Below are positions 22,860 through 33,805 of a stretch of DNA of 64,000 bases, piece after piece (the stretch's first letter is position 1; each line of letters starts with the position of its first letter). The stretch is from NCBI RefSeq assembly GCF_022605725.1, contig NC_065547.1, positions 23,539,167 through 23,603,166 on the forward strand, given 5' to 3'. This stretch comes from Anthonomus grandis grandis. Its lineage: Eukaryota; Arthropoda; Insecta; Coleoptera; Curculionidae. The notes under the pieces were generated by a model. It saw only the letters and a list, made by a program, of their open reading frames with translations. It was not told where the DNA came from and did no database searches. A program made the translations under genes and the position numbers.

Positions 22860-23475
22860 GTAAGTCTGTTTCTTTATGTTAAACATTTTTTCGATTTTAT
22901 TTCTTAACGTATTGCAGCGAGCTTAAAGCGCAGGATTTACGGAAAAAAAGGCGAGTTCTTACTTAGGTACTTAGTTGCTATATGATTTTAGTTTGCTTTT
23001 TAGCATCATTTTGCAGTTTTCAATTTAGTTTTTTAGCTTATTGTCTATATAGGGTATTTTAGGTTTTAATACACAAAGTTTCATCACATGTAATGTGGTC
23101 GAAAATAAAATTCATAATTAAATTAATTATATCCGAGACTTCAAAACAAAATCAAAAATTATCTTATCACAAAAAATATAAATAGACGTAGTAATGATAT
23201 TTTAATGAAATATGTTAACAATATTTCTTTATAGTAATTATTACAGTATAAACATATTATTACTATATTCTTCAGTTAAAAAAAATTATATATACTTGTG
23301 CCTATAAGTTTTGTACTTCGGTCTATTAATTATAAGGGATTGGCAATGATGTCACATCATACCTAGTATCTAGTAAGTAGAGTTTTTAGTAATCAGGAAT
23401 AGGTATATTCCTAATTTCCAATGTATACAAGTTGTGAGAAAATCCAGGAACGTGTTGCAAATATCAATAGTTAAT

Positions 23476-23477
<2 letters not shown>
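22860..23477. other. Start of the long third intron, nothing recognised
   Basis: AT-rich; no coding motif or repeat pair seen. Confidence 0.5.

Positions 23478-23565
<88 letters not shown>
23478..23565. repeat. (ATA)n microsatellite
   Basis: About 29 almost uninterrupted trinucleotide units. The poly-Leu open frame across it on the minus strand is an artefact of the repeat. Confidence 0.97.
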
Positions 23566-23567
<2 letters not shown>

Positions 23568-23689
23568 GAGCATAATTTTTCTGATATCTAGAGTATGTGG
23601 ATAGCCAAAAATGGCCTAAGTCAATAATAATATATCATACAGAAATCAAGACAGAAACAGATAATGCAGAAAGAAACACAAATCAATAA

Positions 23690-25190
23690 CTTAAGTACAA
23701 GGACCTACAAATCATTATTTACGCATGTTTGCATGAGGCTCTTTTTGGCACTAGTGATTTCCAGCTTTTCAAGGAGGTCCACCTTTTTACATTTGTGGCA
23801 CTGGTGGATAATTTACATATTTTCAGGAACCGAAAAATTGTCTCCTGTTAACAAAAGATGGGTAATAAAAGCAGACTTGGTTTCTGTAACGCTTATATCC
23901 CTAAATTTATTTACAAGATTAAAGTGCTCTTGTACCCTAGTTGACGTTTTTCTTCCTGAATGTCCAACATAAACAGTAGAACAATTTGCACATTGTAGAC
24001 TATATACACCAGATCTAGAGAGAGGGTGTGGCTTATCTACAGTCTTCATTAAGTTAATTATAAATTTAAAGCTATAGTAACAAAAGGTTTAAATATTTGG
24101 CTAGGTGTTGGGAGATGCCGCCAAAATAGTTTAAACAACTAAAATGTTTAAAATTTTGTTTAGTGTCATTTTTCGGAGGATAAATAACATAGTATGATTG
24201 CACCGGTTATAAAATTTATAGTAAATCTTGTACAATTCGTTTAAAGGAAAATTTTAAAGCTTTGGTTTCAACATTATTTAAAGCTATGGTTATAATAATT
24301 ATATTCCTTTAAAAAGCAGATTTAAAAAGGCGATAAAATAGAAAGTTAAAAGCAGCAAACTTATGTTGATGGCGAGAATTAGAATTAAATTAAATAACGT
24401 TGTCAGTGCATGATGGTAACATGATTCTGTAAATCTCGAAAGAGATATTGCTGAAGTTTCTTTAAAGAAGCAGATCTGAAAAAGATTGTTTTTTATCTAA
24501 TTTCCATTCCAAACTAAATCTTATATTATGATGGATAGAATTGATAAAGGTTAAGAAATCGGTAAGAACCTCATCGCTGCCCACCCATAGAACAAAAACA
24601 TCGCCCACGTACCTTTTGTAGACTTTTATATGTGAAGCGAAGCAATTGGACATAATCTGTTTCTCCAAGGCATTCATAAAAACTTCGGTAAGAAAAGGTG
24701 ATAGCCAAGAACCCATAGCAAGACGTGTTTTCTGTTTGAGCATCCGGTCATTTAAAATTAAAGAAATTCTGCTTTGGAACTCAATAAAGCAGGGAAATTA
24801 AATTATCTATGACTAGTTTGAGAAGTTTTGTGGAATTAAGGAGTATTTCAATAGTGGTAATACACTTCTGTGAGGATATGCTTGGGGAAAAATTCTTAAT
24901 ATCCAAGAAAAGTAAAATGGCGTTTCCTAGGATTACAACATTGTTTAAATATTTGGCAAAATCTATCGAGTTTTTGATATAATATACATTAGAAAAATCA
25001 GTACCTAATCCTCTTTAAGACATTATTGAGCCACGCAGATAATTTATAACAAAGCGAATCCTCAAAAGAAACAACAGGTCTAACTGGGTAACCATTCTTA
25101 TGTATTTTGGGCAGACCATACAAAATTGGTGTTCTAAGGTTCATGGGGTATTAGCTATACTTGGAACTTTCAAAATATTCCAGAGTTCCA
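23690..25190 (-). pseudogene. Penelope-like element, copy A
   Basis: Minus-strand order: YGLPKIHKNGYPVRPVVSFE (about 25055-25115, the family's LPKIHK motif); LAMGSWLSPFLTEVFMNALE (about 24660-24720); IKVYKRYVGDVFVLW (about 24590-24635), where the catalytic YVDD box reads YVGD, and FSLEWKLDKKQSF. A GIY-YIG endonuclease follows (SGVYSLQCANCSTVYVGHSG, about 23945-24005), then a C-terminal tail. RT plus GIY-YIG defines canonical Penelope-like retroelements. The N-terminal region is missing, several frameshifts separate the blocks, and one catalytic Asp is replaced by Gly. The recognisable part stops just before the repeat beginning at 25201. Confidence 0.85.
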
Positions 25191-25200
25191 AAACCTTTCG

Positions 25201-25603
25201 CCGTATAAGTAATGCTTTTAGATATTAAATTATATTTAAGATTTGTCTTGCAATAAGGTTTACTTTTTTTTAATGTAAACTATAATAAGACTTCCATTAC
25301 AGAACCAAGATTAGACAATACAAATAAAAAAAAAGTAGCTAAAAGTTTTATATATAAAATGACGAGAAAAAAATAATTTTTAAAAAATGCGTTAGTTTAA
25401 GTAAAAGTTATAAATAAGTAAGCACTACATATGTATACCAATCTTAATAGTTGTTCTAAATACCCTTTAAAGCTATTGACAGAAAAACACGCGCCGAACT
25501 CACTGGAATATTTAGTTGTATAGTAACTAAATGACCTTTGAAAGAGGGAATTTTTATGCTTTAGTATTACAAACTTTGCATAGTTGCGAGGATATCATTC
25601 ATA
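25201..25603 (+). repeat. 0.4-kb repeat, copy 1
   Basis: Starts CCGTATAAGTAATGCTTTTA and ends near GATATCATTCATA. It is collinear with 26621-27022, sharing long stretches such as TAGCTAAAAGTTTTATATAT and AAATGACCTTTGAAAGAGGG. No coding motif, TG...CA ends or inverted ends were seen. Confidence 0.85.
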
Positions 25604-25859
25604 TTAGTTGTTCATTGTAAATATGTTAAAAACAAGGATAATTAGATGTATATAAAATCTTTCTTAAAGCTTTAGCTATCCAAAGTCAGTATAGCATTCG
25701 GAAACATGATTCAGTTTACATAAGCCATGGCCCAATCTTAAGCAAACTCAATCCTCTCATAATAGAGCAGACTATAATTACAAACAAAATTACAAAACAA
25801 AAAGTGAGACAGTAAACAGTGACACAGTACTAATTTATTTTGAACAGTGCCTTTTATCA

Positions 25860-26010
25860 ATATAAAGTATCTATAATTCTATTAAACCAGGGCAATTAAA
25901 AATCTATGTTTCATAAATCTTAGATCCTTATCAAAATAGACACCCAAAGTTTTTTCAAGAATCTGCGAGCCTGTTCTGGGATCACTGGATTAATAACGAG
26001 GTTAAGAGAA
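25860..26010 (-). pseudogene. LINE post-RT fragment
   Basis: The minus-strand translation SQILEKTLGVYFDKDLRFMK matches the segment after the reverse-transcriptase palm in Jockey/CR1-type LINEs (LGvxxDxxLxFxxH; compare NLGLIIDTDLRFRDHV in LINE B). No neighbouring RT or tail was recognised. It lies between the two 0.4-kb repeats. Confidence 0.5.
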
Positions 26011-26620
26011 TTGGATAGGGCTGTTGAAGATCTTCCAAATATTATAAATTATTTTTATTATGATTTAGTGTCAAAACTTATCATAATTACATCACATAAT
26101 TCACTTTAAAACTTACTTAAGACCATCGTTAATACAGAATTTAACTAACTGGGCATTTGGATGATCATTAGCGCGTGCATTGATGGATGAGTCTTCATAC
26201 TCTTCTAATTTCGGAAAAAAATTATAAAAAAAAAGAGTTTGTCTTATGCACAGGATCTGAAAGACGGTTGCGGACAATTTGGATTACAGGAAGTTGAAAG
26301 TTGGCTCGGGTGGGATCTTTTGAAGCAGTCGACGTTTTTAAAAGCTACAATGTCAAAAATGCTCTTAAGATGACTGAAAAAATCCGAAGTATATATAGAA
26401 AGCAAAAGAGGGATAAGCGAGTTACAGCTGTTAATGCAATATCATTAAAGCATACCTTCTGTTGTCTATTGGATAAATAGCTCCTTAAAAAATTTCAAGT
26501 ATCCTGTCCAAAATCAAAATATTTTATGAAAATGATTTAGGTATAAGCATAAAATGTAATAATTAATTATACATCTTATTTTTTAGAGGTCTAAACCCAA
26601 TTGGCTCACAGATATGTACG

Positions 26621-27022
26621 CCGTATAAGTAATGCTTTTAGATATTAAAAAATATATATTTAAGATTTGTCTTGCAATAAAGTTTACTTTATGTTTTTAT
26701 GTAAGCTATGATAAGACTGCCATCACAGAATCAAGTTTGCAAAATACAAATTAAAAAAGTAGCTAAAAGTTTTATATATAATATGACGAGAAAAAAATAA
26801 TTTGATAAAAATGCTTTTATAAAATAATTTTTATAAATAAGTAAGCACTACATATACCAATTTTAATAGTTGTTCTAAATGCCCTTTAAAGCTATTGACA
26901 GAAAAACATGCGCCAAAGTCACTGGAATATTTAGTTGCATAGTAACTAAATGACCTTTGAAAGAGGGAATTTTTATGCTTTAGTGTTACAAACTTTGCAC
27001 AGTTGCGAAGATGTCATGCATA
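26621..27022 (+). repeat. 0.4-kb repeat, copy 2
   Basis: Direct copy of 25201-25603 with scattered substitutions and small indels. Both copies begin at the same base and end within a few bases of each other, so this is a defined unit rather than a random duplication. Confidence 0.85.
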
Positions 27023-27860
27023 CTCAGAAATATAGAAGCTTATTTATCCAAAAATAACATTTTCAATAACATAAAAGACATTGATCAAAAGGTTGGTTAT
27101 TTTGTGAAACATTTTACTTTTAAAACTCAAAAATATTAAAAAATATTCTTTTGTTTTTGCATAGAAATTCCCCCTGAAAAGTTTTTGTGGAGTTATTGTC
27201 ATCTAGTCTAAGGATTATCATTAAGAATTTGTTGGAAAACATTCGTTATAGTTAGACCAATCTCTTATATGCATAAAAATATGAAGCGAAACTTTTCTGC
27301 GCCAAATAAAAATTCCTTCCCTGGCGCTCCAATTTACGAAAATTATTTAAAGTTATGATTATTAAAATCGATACTGAGCTGCGCTTGCATTTACCTAACC
27401 ATGATTAAACACTAACATTTATTACTATATGTGATGCAATCTCTATAGCGGAGATCGCTGACTCAAATAAAAGAAAAATTAGTGAATATTAGTTTGCAAC
27501 AGAAATTAAAAAGTAATGGAATTTATGTTTAAGTGATAAAATGAACAACGCTAAATTCCCCTCCTCTTAAAATTATCCCAATATGTGAATAATATGTTAT
27601 AATAAAGCCTTGTAAATCAATATAATTGTTTATTTTTTGCAAAAAATTTCCTTAGTATGTGAAACTTTTGTATAAGGATCTTAATATTTTTTTTAAGCAT
27701 ATAATAGTATTATATATACTTTTAATTTTTATCTTGGTATAGTTGCAATTATTTGAAAAGTATTTATATGTTCTAACGGATATTTTAAGCTTTCTGTACT
27801 GATGTTTATTTGATTTGCATTAGTAAGGGCGAAAGTTGATGATGAAATGTTCGAAAGATA
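27023..27860. other. AT-rich sequence, nothing recognised
   Basis: No coding motif or repeat end seen. Confidence 0.5.
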
Positions 27861-27869
27861 TTAGGATTT

Positions 27870-28110
27870 TTTTTTATTATTCTTAGACCCTTCTGAAGTT
27901 TTGCTTTGGTATTTTGCCAATGTTTCCACTAAGGATTAAGGCTGTATCATCGGCCTATGAGATAATCTTAACTAGATACTTCTAGTTAAGATTATCTTTC
28001 ACTAGATCTTAACTAAGAGGTTTACGGGATTTATATAAACCTAAAAAAATATAGGGCCCAAAACTTTTTCATATGGTACGACAATTTTTATTGAACTTGG
28101 TTGACTAATA
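27870..28110 (-). pseudogene. LINE reverse-transcriptase fragment with an inserted hairpin
   Basis: The minus-strand translation reads VVPYEKVLGPIFF followed by VYINPVNLLVK, then after an interruption ADDTALILSGN. These correspond to the GVPQGxxLGPxLF and xADDTxL boxes of a LINE reverse transcriptase. Between the two boxes sits a perfect 16-bp inverted repeat (27961-27976 and 27981-27996, loop TACT) that is foreign to the protein. Confidence 0.6.
27961..27996. repeat. Perfect 16-bp stem hairpin
   Basis: GATAATCTTAACTAGA, TACT, then the exact complement. A third partial copy (CTAGATCTTAACTA) follows at about 28002-28015, as in a templated local duplication. Confidence 0.9.
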
Positions 28111-28391
28111 ATATCATCTAAATATCAAAAATATTAGACAACTAATTTTAAAAATTTTAGAATGTCTTAATATATATATTATACATTATGTTAGAATATT
28201 TTACAACCGCTTATGGCTTCTCTTGTAAGAGCATATCTAGAAGGTATTCAATAATATTGGTACAAAATAATATGACATTTTTACCGTTTGTTATATTGTG
28301 AATTAATTAATACTTGATGCAATAATAGTCAACTGGTTTATTATATAAGTCTCGTTTTTCACACTAAACACGATCACTTAAGACTACTATA

Positions 28392-29188
28392 CAGGGTGTC
28401 AATTCAAAAAATCTACATCCACCATATGTTGATTATAGGGTGAGTCACCGCGTTGCTAAAAATACTTGTTTTAGCGACGAATACCCTTTTTTTCCTAATG
28501 GTTTTTTAACATGTTTTTACTGTGTATCCACAGTATCCAGAAAAGATCAATGTGTGGGGGGGAATATTGAGTGATACTATTATCGGACATCTAGTTATTA
28601 ATGGTAACCTTAATGGCGAAACTTGTAGATTGGCAGAAGAGGTCTAATAAAATGTCTGGCGAGATTACCAGATCTAACACCCGTTGGTTTTTTTCTCTGG
28701 AGTCACTTAAAAACTGTTATTACATTACTATTAAATACTGTTATTACAAACGGATTATTACAAAATGTGTTCGAAAAGCCCAAATACCAAATCTATTTGA
28801 AAAGAAGTGTTTCAAATATGAGAAATAAGTTTGAAAATAGATGGAATGCATTTTGAGCACCTAGTTAAATAAAATAACAGTTTTTCACATAAATTTACAA
28901 ATTCATAAAAACATTTTATTTAACTTTCTTTGATCCTGTATAAAATTTAGGAAAAATGACGATATTGACGGTAAAATAATTTAAGGTATCACAAAAGGGG
29001 GCGTGCCATTTAAAATTTTGAGGTTGAGGTGTATTGGGCTTAAGGGGTGATTAACACTCTATCCAAAGTAGTGTGGTTGTAATTCCCCCTACCTGTAGAA
29101 TATTTGTTCCAAATTGCGCTTTTCTTATTGCTGAAACTTTTTTAGTTTCAGTGATATTTGCATTAAAAGTTTTCAAATTGGCACCCTG
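28392..29188 (+). mobile_element. Internally deleted mariner element
   Basis: Inverted ends CAGGGTGTCAATTCAAA (left, preceded by TA) and TTTCAAATTGGCACCCTG (right, followed by CATA). Inside on + are transposase pieces: PEKINVWGGILSDTIIGHLV (about 28531-28590), just downstream of the first catalytic region, and a C-terminal end (KIDGMHFEHLVK at about 28833-28866). The catalytic middle, including the second Asp, is deleted. About 800 bp and non-autonomous. It lies only 17 bp from the next mariner. Confidence 0.7.
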
Positions 29189-29311
29189 CATATTTACACT
29201 GTATACAGTGTGTCCCAAAATTAGTGGACGAAACGCGAACCCTGTATTCTTTGGTCAAAAATAACCTCACTTTTTCCTATAAACATATATCGGCAAACGC
29301 CCCCCAACTAC

Positions 29312-29366
29312 CCCCCTTTAAAAGGGAGCCCCTTTTAAAGGGGGCGTAGCTCCCGTTTAAAGGGGG
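29312..29366. repeat. C/G-rich inverted repeat inside the mariner left end
   Basis: CCCCCTTTAAAAGGG (29312-29326) is followed three bases later by its complement (29330-29344). A third related block, CCCGTTTAAAGGGGGC, lies at 29353-29368. It lies within the 355-bp segment that has no counterpart at the right end. Confidence 0.85.
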
Positions 29367-29746
29367 CACCTGAAGATGGTTTTTTCCACTTATTTTCGAA
29401 ACGGGTAAATATAAAAAAATTAAATGTTAGTATTCTCCCAATTTGGATATGCTGAATTTAGTTGTCATTTCATAATTTTCACTATTTAGTCAGGTGCGTA
29501 TCATTTAGGGGGTGAGCCTAAAAAAATACTTAAAAAAAAATTGTTTGCAAAGTTTTTGTTTTTTTTTCTTTAAATTTTAAAAATTTAAAGCTTTTTACGT
29601 AAAAAAGTACCTCTTGGTCAATAACGCTAGGAATTACCATTTTCGAGAAAAACGCTGCATAGTATTATTAATAACAATTTTTTTTAAAACTCAATAGCAC
29701 GCTTCAAAAGTAAATTGACAAATAAAATTGCAAACAGATAAAAATA

Positions 29747-31099
29747 CTAATTTATTTGAGGCAAATGTTCAAACAAGTTTCCGTTTTCCTGAATGCATAA
29801 CCTGCATCTTTTTTGAATGTTTTGGGTCGATCTAAGAATTTCAAATCGGTTTTCTCTTATTTGGCTTGCAGCTGCGAGAATTCGCCTCTGAAGCTCTTCT
29901 GAAGTATCAATTTCGGTGGCATAAATAAAATTGCACATATTACCCCAAAGATAATAATCCAGAGGATTAAGGTCGGGCAATCGTGCAGGTCAGTTTATTG
30001 GACCACCTCGGCCTATCCATCTGCCTGTAAAATTATTGTCCAGCAAGTTTCTCACCTGTCGGCTGTAGTGAGCTGGCGCCCCATCGTGCTGAAAAATCAT
30101 TTCCAGCCGAGTTTCTATGGGAACATCGTCCAGTAAATCTCTGAGATTGTTTTGAAGAAAATTTAAATAATGACGAGCAGTTAACCTGTGTGGCAAAATA
30201 ATTGGGCCTATCAATTTATCTCCTATCAAACCCGCTCATACGTTAAAGGAAAATCTATGCTGAAAGTTAGTTCGTCGAACTACTCTCGGATTCTCGATGC
30301 TCCAAAAATGAGTATTACGGCTGTTAAAGCCCTTACTCCTAGAAAAAGTTGCCTCATCTGACCACAAAATTTTTTGACGAAGATTTGGGTGATTTAAAAT
30401 CCAATGACAAAAGTCTACTCGAGCTGGAAAATCTTTTTCTTCTAACTCCTGAACCCTTTTATAATGGAAAGGATGGTATCCTAACATCTTAGTCATTCTT
30501 CCAATCTGAAATTATTTTTAAATATTTTAAATTGCATAGGAAATAAGCCTAAACCTTAGTAAGCCACTAAACATTCCAGTTAGTCGTCAAAAGGATTTGT
30601 TTTGGGGTGTTTGATGTTTGTGATAAGACTTATCCAAGTAAATAAAGTAAATAATAATAATAGTAATTAGAGTATTTTGAAATGAATTTAATGCGATCCG
30701 ACGATAATAATTAATAACAACACTATTTATACCAATCTCAATTTTCAGTTATAAGTACTTTAAATTTAATCTTTTGGATAACAAATTAGGTACTTAATTA
30801 TTTATTTATTATATTTAATTTTACTTACATTTGACTTTGGGATATTGGTAATCTCTTCTAAGGTTCTTAATGATATTTGAGGGTTTTCTTCAATTAAATT
30901 CAGTACTTCCCCATAACCATCATTTGCAATTGGTCTTCCTCAGTAAATTTCTATGAATTCTAACAAAAACTTTCCAATGTGGAAGCCTTCTTGCAGGAAA
31001 CCTCCGCCGATACTCTCGTGCAGCGGCATGTGCGTTTCCATTGCAAAACCCATACATAAAATGAATATCTACTTGTTCACGGGTCGAAAAGTCTTCCAT
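29747..31099 (-). pseudogene. DD41D-type mariner transposase with an intron
   Basis: ATG at 31099 (MEDFSTREQVDIHFMYGF) begins the first HTH, followed by RRRFPARRLPHWKVFVRIHR. After a short deletion and frame change come IANDGYGEVLNLIEENPQIS and EEITNIPKSN. A donor (AAT|GTAAGT at 30829/30828) and an acceptor (TTTCAG|ATTGG at 30505) enclose a 323-bp AT-rich intron and join in frame to IGRMTKMLGYHPFHYKRVQE. The catalytic sites follow: SDEATF (first), FQHDGAPAHY (second) and PDLNPLDYYLWG (third), with 41 residues between the last two Asp. The C-terminus is CIQENGNLFEHL. Two conserved Trp codons are TGA. Otherwise it is one of the better preserved coding regions here. Confidence 0.88.
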
Positions 31100-31364
31100 A
31101 GTTAAAAAGATATTAACAATTTGAATGCAAAATGACAACTAATCAATTACAACAAATGTTAATGTCATTATGCAGTATGTAAATTTTTTCCAAAGCCTGC
31201 TACTAAGTTTTCATAAAAATTGGTAGTAAAAATAATACTATGCAGCGTTATTTTTAAATGCGTTTTTCTCGAAAATGGTAACTCGTAGAGTTATTGACCA
31301 AGAAGTACTTTTTTACGTAAAAAGCTTCAATTTTTTTTGTCCACTAATTTTGGGACACCCTGTA

Positions 31365-32372
31365 TATTTACTACTATTTATGTCGATTTAAAACTCGTGC
31401 CAATATTCCGATTTGAACTCGTCTCCTGCTGGCGCGAGCTTCTTATATACTTGCCCGATATAGTTCCGGAAGTTTCGCTAACTTTCCACGCACCTCCAGA
31501 GATGTCGGCAGAGTAGCCAATATCGTTACTATATCATTATTTACTTATTCTAAGATAGCATGTTTATATTGAGCTTAAGTCAGAGGTGATGCCAAACTGA
31601 TTTGGTGACAAAATTTGGTTTTCATGAGATAAGTAATAATTATAGCTTTAGGATATATATAAAAAATATTTAACACTGTTTCTTCAGGAGTTTGCTAAAT
31701 AATATCTGCCAAATTGTTGATTAAGTCTTCAGTTTAGCAATTTACAACTTTAGCCAGAGTTTTCACTTGATATAAAATATTTTTTTTAATTAATCATAAT
31801 TTGTATGATCAAATTAATTATTAGAGGTAAGTGATAAGTAATTTTATGGTTAAATATACAGGGTTTTAACATAACAAAAAGATTTTAAGATAATAAGGGG
31901 TTTTAAGATAATAAAATTGACACAATCAAAAGCTTTATAGAAAGCACGGAAAATTGTTACAGTCGATTGATTCTTGTTAAGACAGGAGTTTATTTTAATA
32001 AAAATGGAAAACATACTTGTTGCATTTTTTACTCAAAAATCCAAATTAATAAAAAAAACAGATAAAAAAATTATAAATAAAGGGACTAAGCATATTCACT
32101 GGCATATTCAGATTCAAAAAAATAAGACATATTGTTGAAAAGAAAATGCATCCCCAAATAATGTCTTTTGATGTGGACGCGTAAATGGTTCATTTTTGAT
32201 TCGAGGGATGTTTAGAAAATTCTATTAATGTTAATGTTTCTTCCCATCGGAATATAATAGCAGAGTTTCTCTAGGAGTAGTTAGAAATTATAGATCTCGA
32301 ATATTTCTAATATGAAGACGCTGTCATATATTATACAGCACAGGAGAAATACCATCATTACTGCGCCTTAAA
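31365..32372. other. AT-rich sequence, nothing recognised
   Basis: No coding motif until the mariner scrap at 32373. Confidence 0.45.
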
Positions 32373-32466
32373 TTTCCAGGTCAGATTATTTCACATAATG
32401 GCAATATCAATTCGCCGCAATCTTGTAACTTTATACCCTTAGATTTTTTCTTAGATGAACGTTTTT
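32373..32466 (+). pseudogene. Mariner transposase scrap (third catalytic box)
   Basis: The + translation FPGQIISHNGNINSPQSCNF followed by IPLDFFL matches the FPGRWIxRxGxIxWPxRSxDLxPLDFFLWG segment of DD41D-type mariner transposases. The second Asp is not recognisable upstream. Confidence 0.6.
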
Positions 32467-33142
32467 AAATTGATACCCTGCACAACAGAACTGAATACTT
32501 AGAACATTGAAAGACTAGAATTAGGAAACAACAAAAACAACAACCTTGTATGAGTTTAACATGTGCTCTGGACAAGTTTGTTGGTTGTATGTTTGTTGCT
32601 TGTATGTTTTGTTACAAACATATTCACCGATTCTCTGTTGTCAAACTTACACATATTTTCAAAAGAGGAAATTTTCAGTTTTATATTAACACATATGATA
32701 AATCGCTTCTAAAAAATTTGGAATACCAACACCGCAAGCAAAAGCTGAGGTCATCTTACGAAATATCAGCTTGTCAAACGGCTTTGTATTTACATTCGAT
32801 ATTTTTGACATGTATTCTGTGTATTTTTTTTAGTTTTTAGTTGAAAAATAATAAACTACCCACAGTTTCACGGCAATGCTAATTCTAGCTTTTCAATGTT
32901 CTAAGACTGAATAAATTAATTTTTAAATATTCGGAGTGTTGTTTAATGGCATATTATAATGTCAGAGGGGATGCACCAATTATAAGTCAAAAAGTTTTTA
33001 TATGTATATGTGGGTCCGAAAATCTTGGTTTACAGCAGGTTCATAGTCAAAAAGCCTTTGATCGGATAGGCAATTATATATTATGTAAAAATGAAGTCAG
33101 TATGGCCTCTCGGTTGGATTAGTAGGTTTGTTTCATTTATAT

Positions 33143-33143
<1 letters not shown>
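32467..33143. other. AT-rich sequence, unassigned open frame
   Basis: An open frame at 32550-32840 has a Cys-rich start with a TGTTTGTTGCTTGTATGTTT near-repeat, but no known motif. Probably a chance open frame. Confidence 0.4.
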
Positions 33144-33174
<31 letters not shown>

Positions 33175-33417
33175 GTCTTTATTTCCAACGGTCACCCACT
33201 TACAGGAAATGCAGAAAAAAAAATACAAATCAAAACAATAATAACAGAATAAAAATTAAATGCAAAAAAACAAAGTAGTAAAGTAAAACAGTTAAAACTA
33301 ATTTAAAGAATAAACAAAAAGAAAAGAAAAATAAAAAAAAGAACTCAACAAACCTTTATGCCACACTTCTAAATAACAAACAGCATTAGACAGGTACTTA
33401 CAGGTTGTAATACTAGG

Positions 33418-33675
33418 TTATTGATTGAGTAGCCTCAGCACAGAAGATAGCGTATCAACAAATAGATCTATGTTGTAGTTACAAAGCGTATTAAACAAAT
33501 TACATATGTAAAAAATCGGAGCTCTCTTGAAAATATTATTTAATGCTCTGTTGCAATAAAAAGTGCGAGAATTTCTGGAGTTTATCCTTGGGACAATGTA
33601 CCGAAACTGATTTAAGAGTGAAATGCAGTCTATTTTGTTGTTTACTAGCTTATATAAGAAAGTTATCTTCATCAT
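33418..33675 (-). pseudogene. LINE A ORF2 C-terminal segment
   Basis: 85-residue frame, ITFLYKLVNNKIDCISLLNQ then FRYIVPRINSRNSRTFYCNR and ALNNIFKRAPIFYICNLFN. This is the typical C-terminal block of Jockey/CR1-type LINE proteins (LYKLVNGxID...RxxxxFxxxxxRTN). It lies 130 bp downstream of the RT frame, where several hundred bases of thumb and linker would be expected, so an internal deletion separates them. Confidence 0.75.
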
Positions 33676-33805
33676 CTTGTTAAAGGAAGATTCTGTATAT
33701 GGTAATCATATTGTATAGAAGTTTTATTTCTACAATAGGAAACAAGAAAACATTTTGATACATTAAGAAAAAGTCTGTTATTCTGACACCAGCTATTAAT
33801 ACTAT

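Larger units (their letters stand above)
29206..31362 (-). mobile_element. Mariner (DD41D-type) element with intact ends
   Basis: 2157 bp with 24-bp terminal inverted repeats: CAGTGTGTCCCAAAATTAGT at the left (29206-29225) and its complement at 31343-31362 with one mismatch. Both ends are flanked by TA (29204-29205 and 31363-31364). Inside are longer subterminal inverted repeats (29585-29670 and 31232-31330). The right one abuts its terminal repeat, while the left is separated from its terminal repeat by about 355 bp. The transposase gene on the minus strand is inactivated. Confidence 0.9.

Noticed and set aside
23370..23573. Minus-strand open frame rich in Leu
   Set aside because: It is the translation of the (ATA)n microsatellite.
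25201..27022. The 0.4-kb direct repeats as LTRs of one retrotransposon
   Set aside because: No TG...CA ends, primer-binding site or pol sequence between them; the only coding scrap inside is LINE-like and on the minus strand.
32550..32840. 96-codon open frame with a Cys-rich start
   Set aside because: Short direct-repeat DNA explains the start; no family motif and no splice or promoter context.
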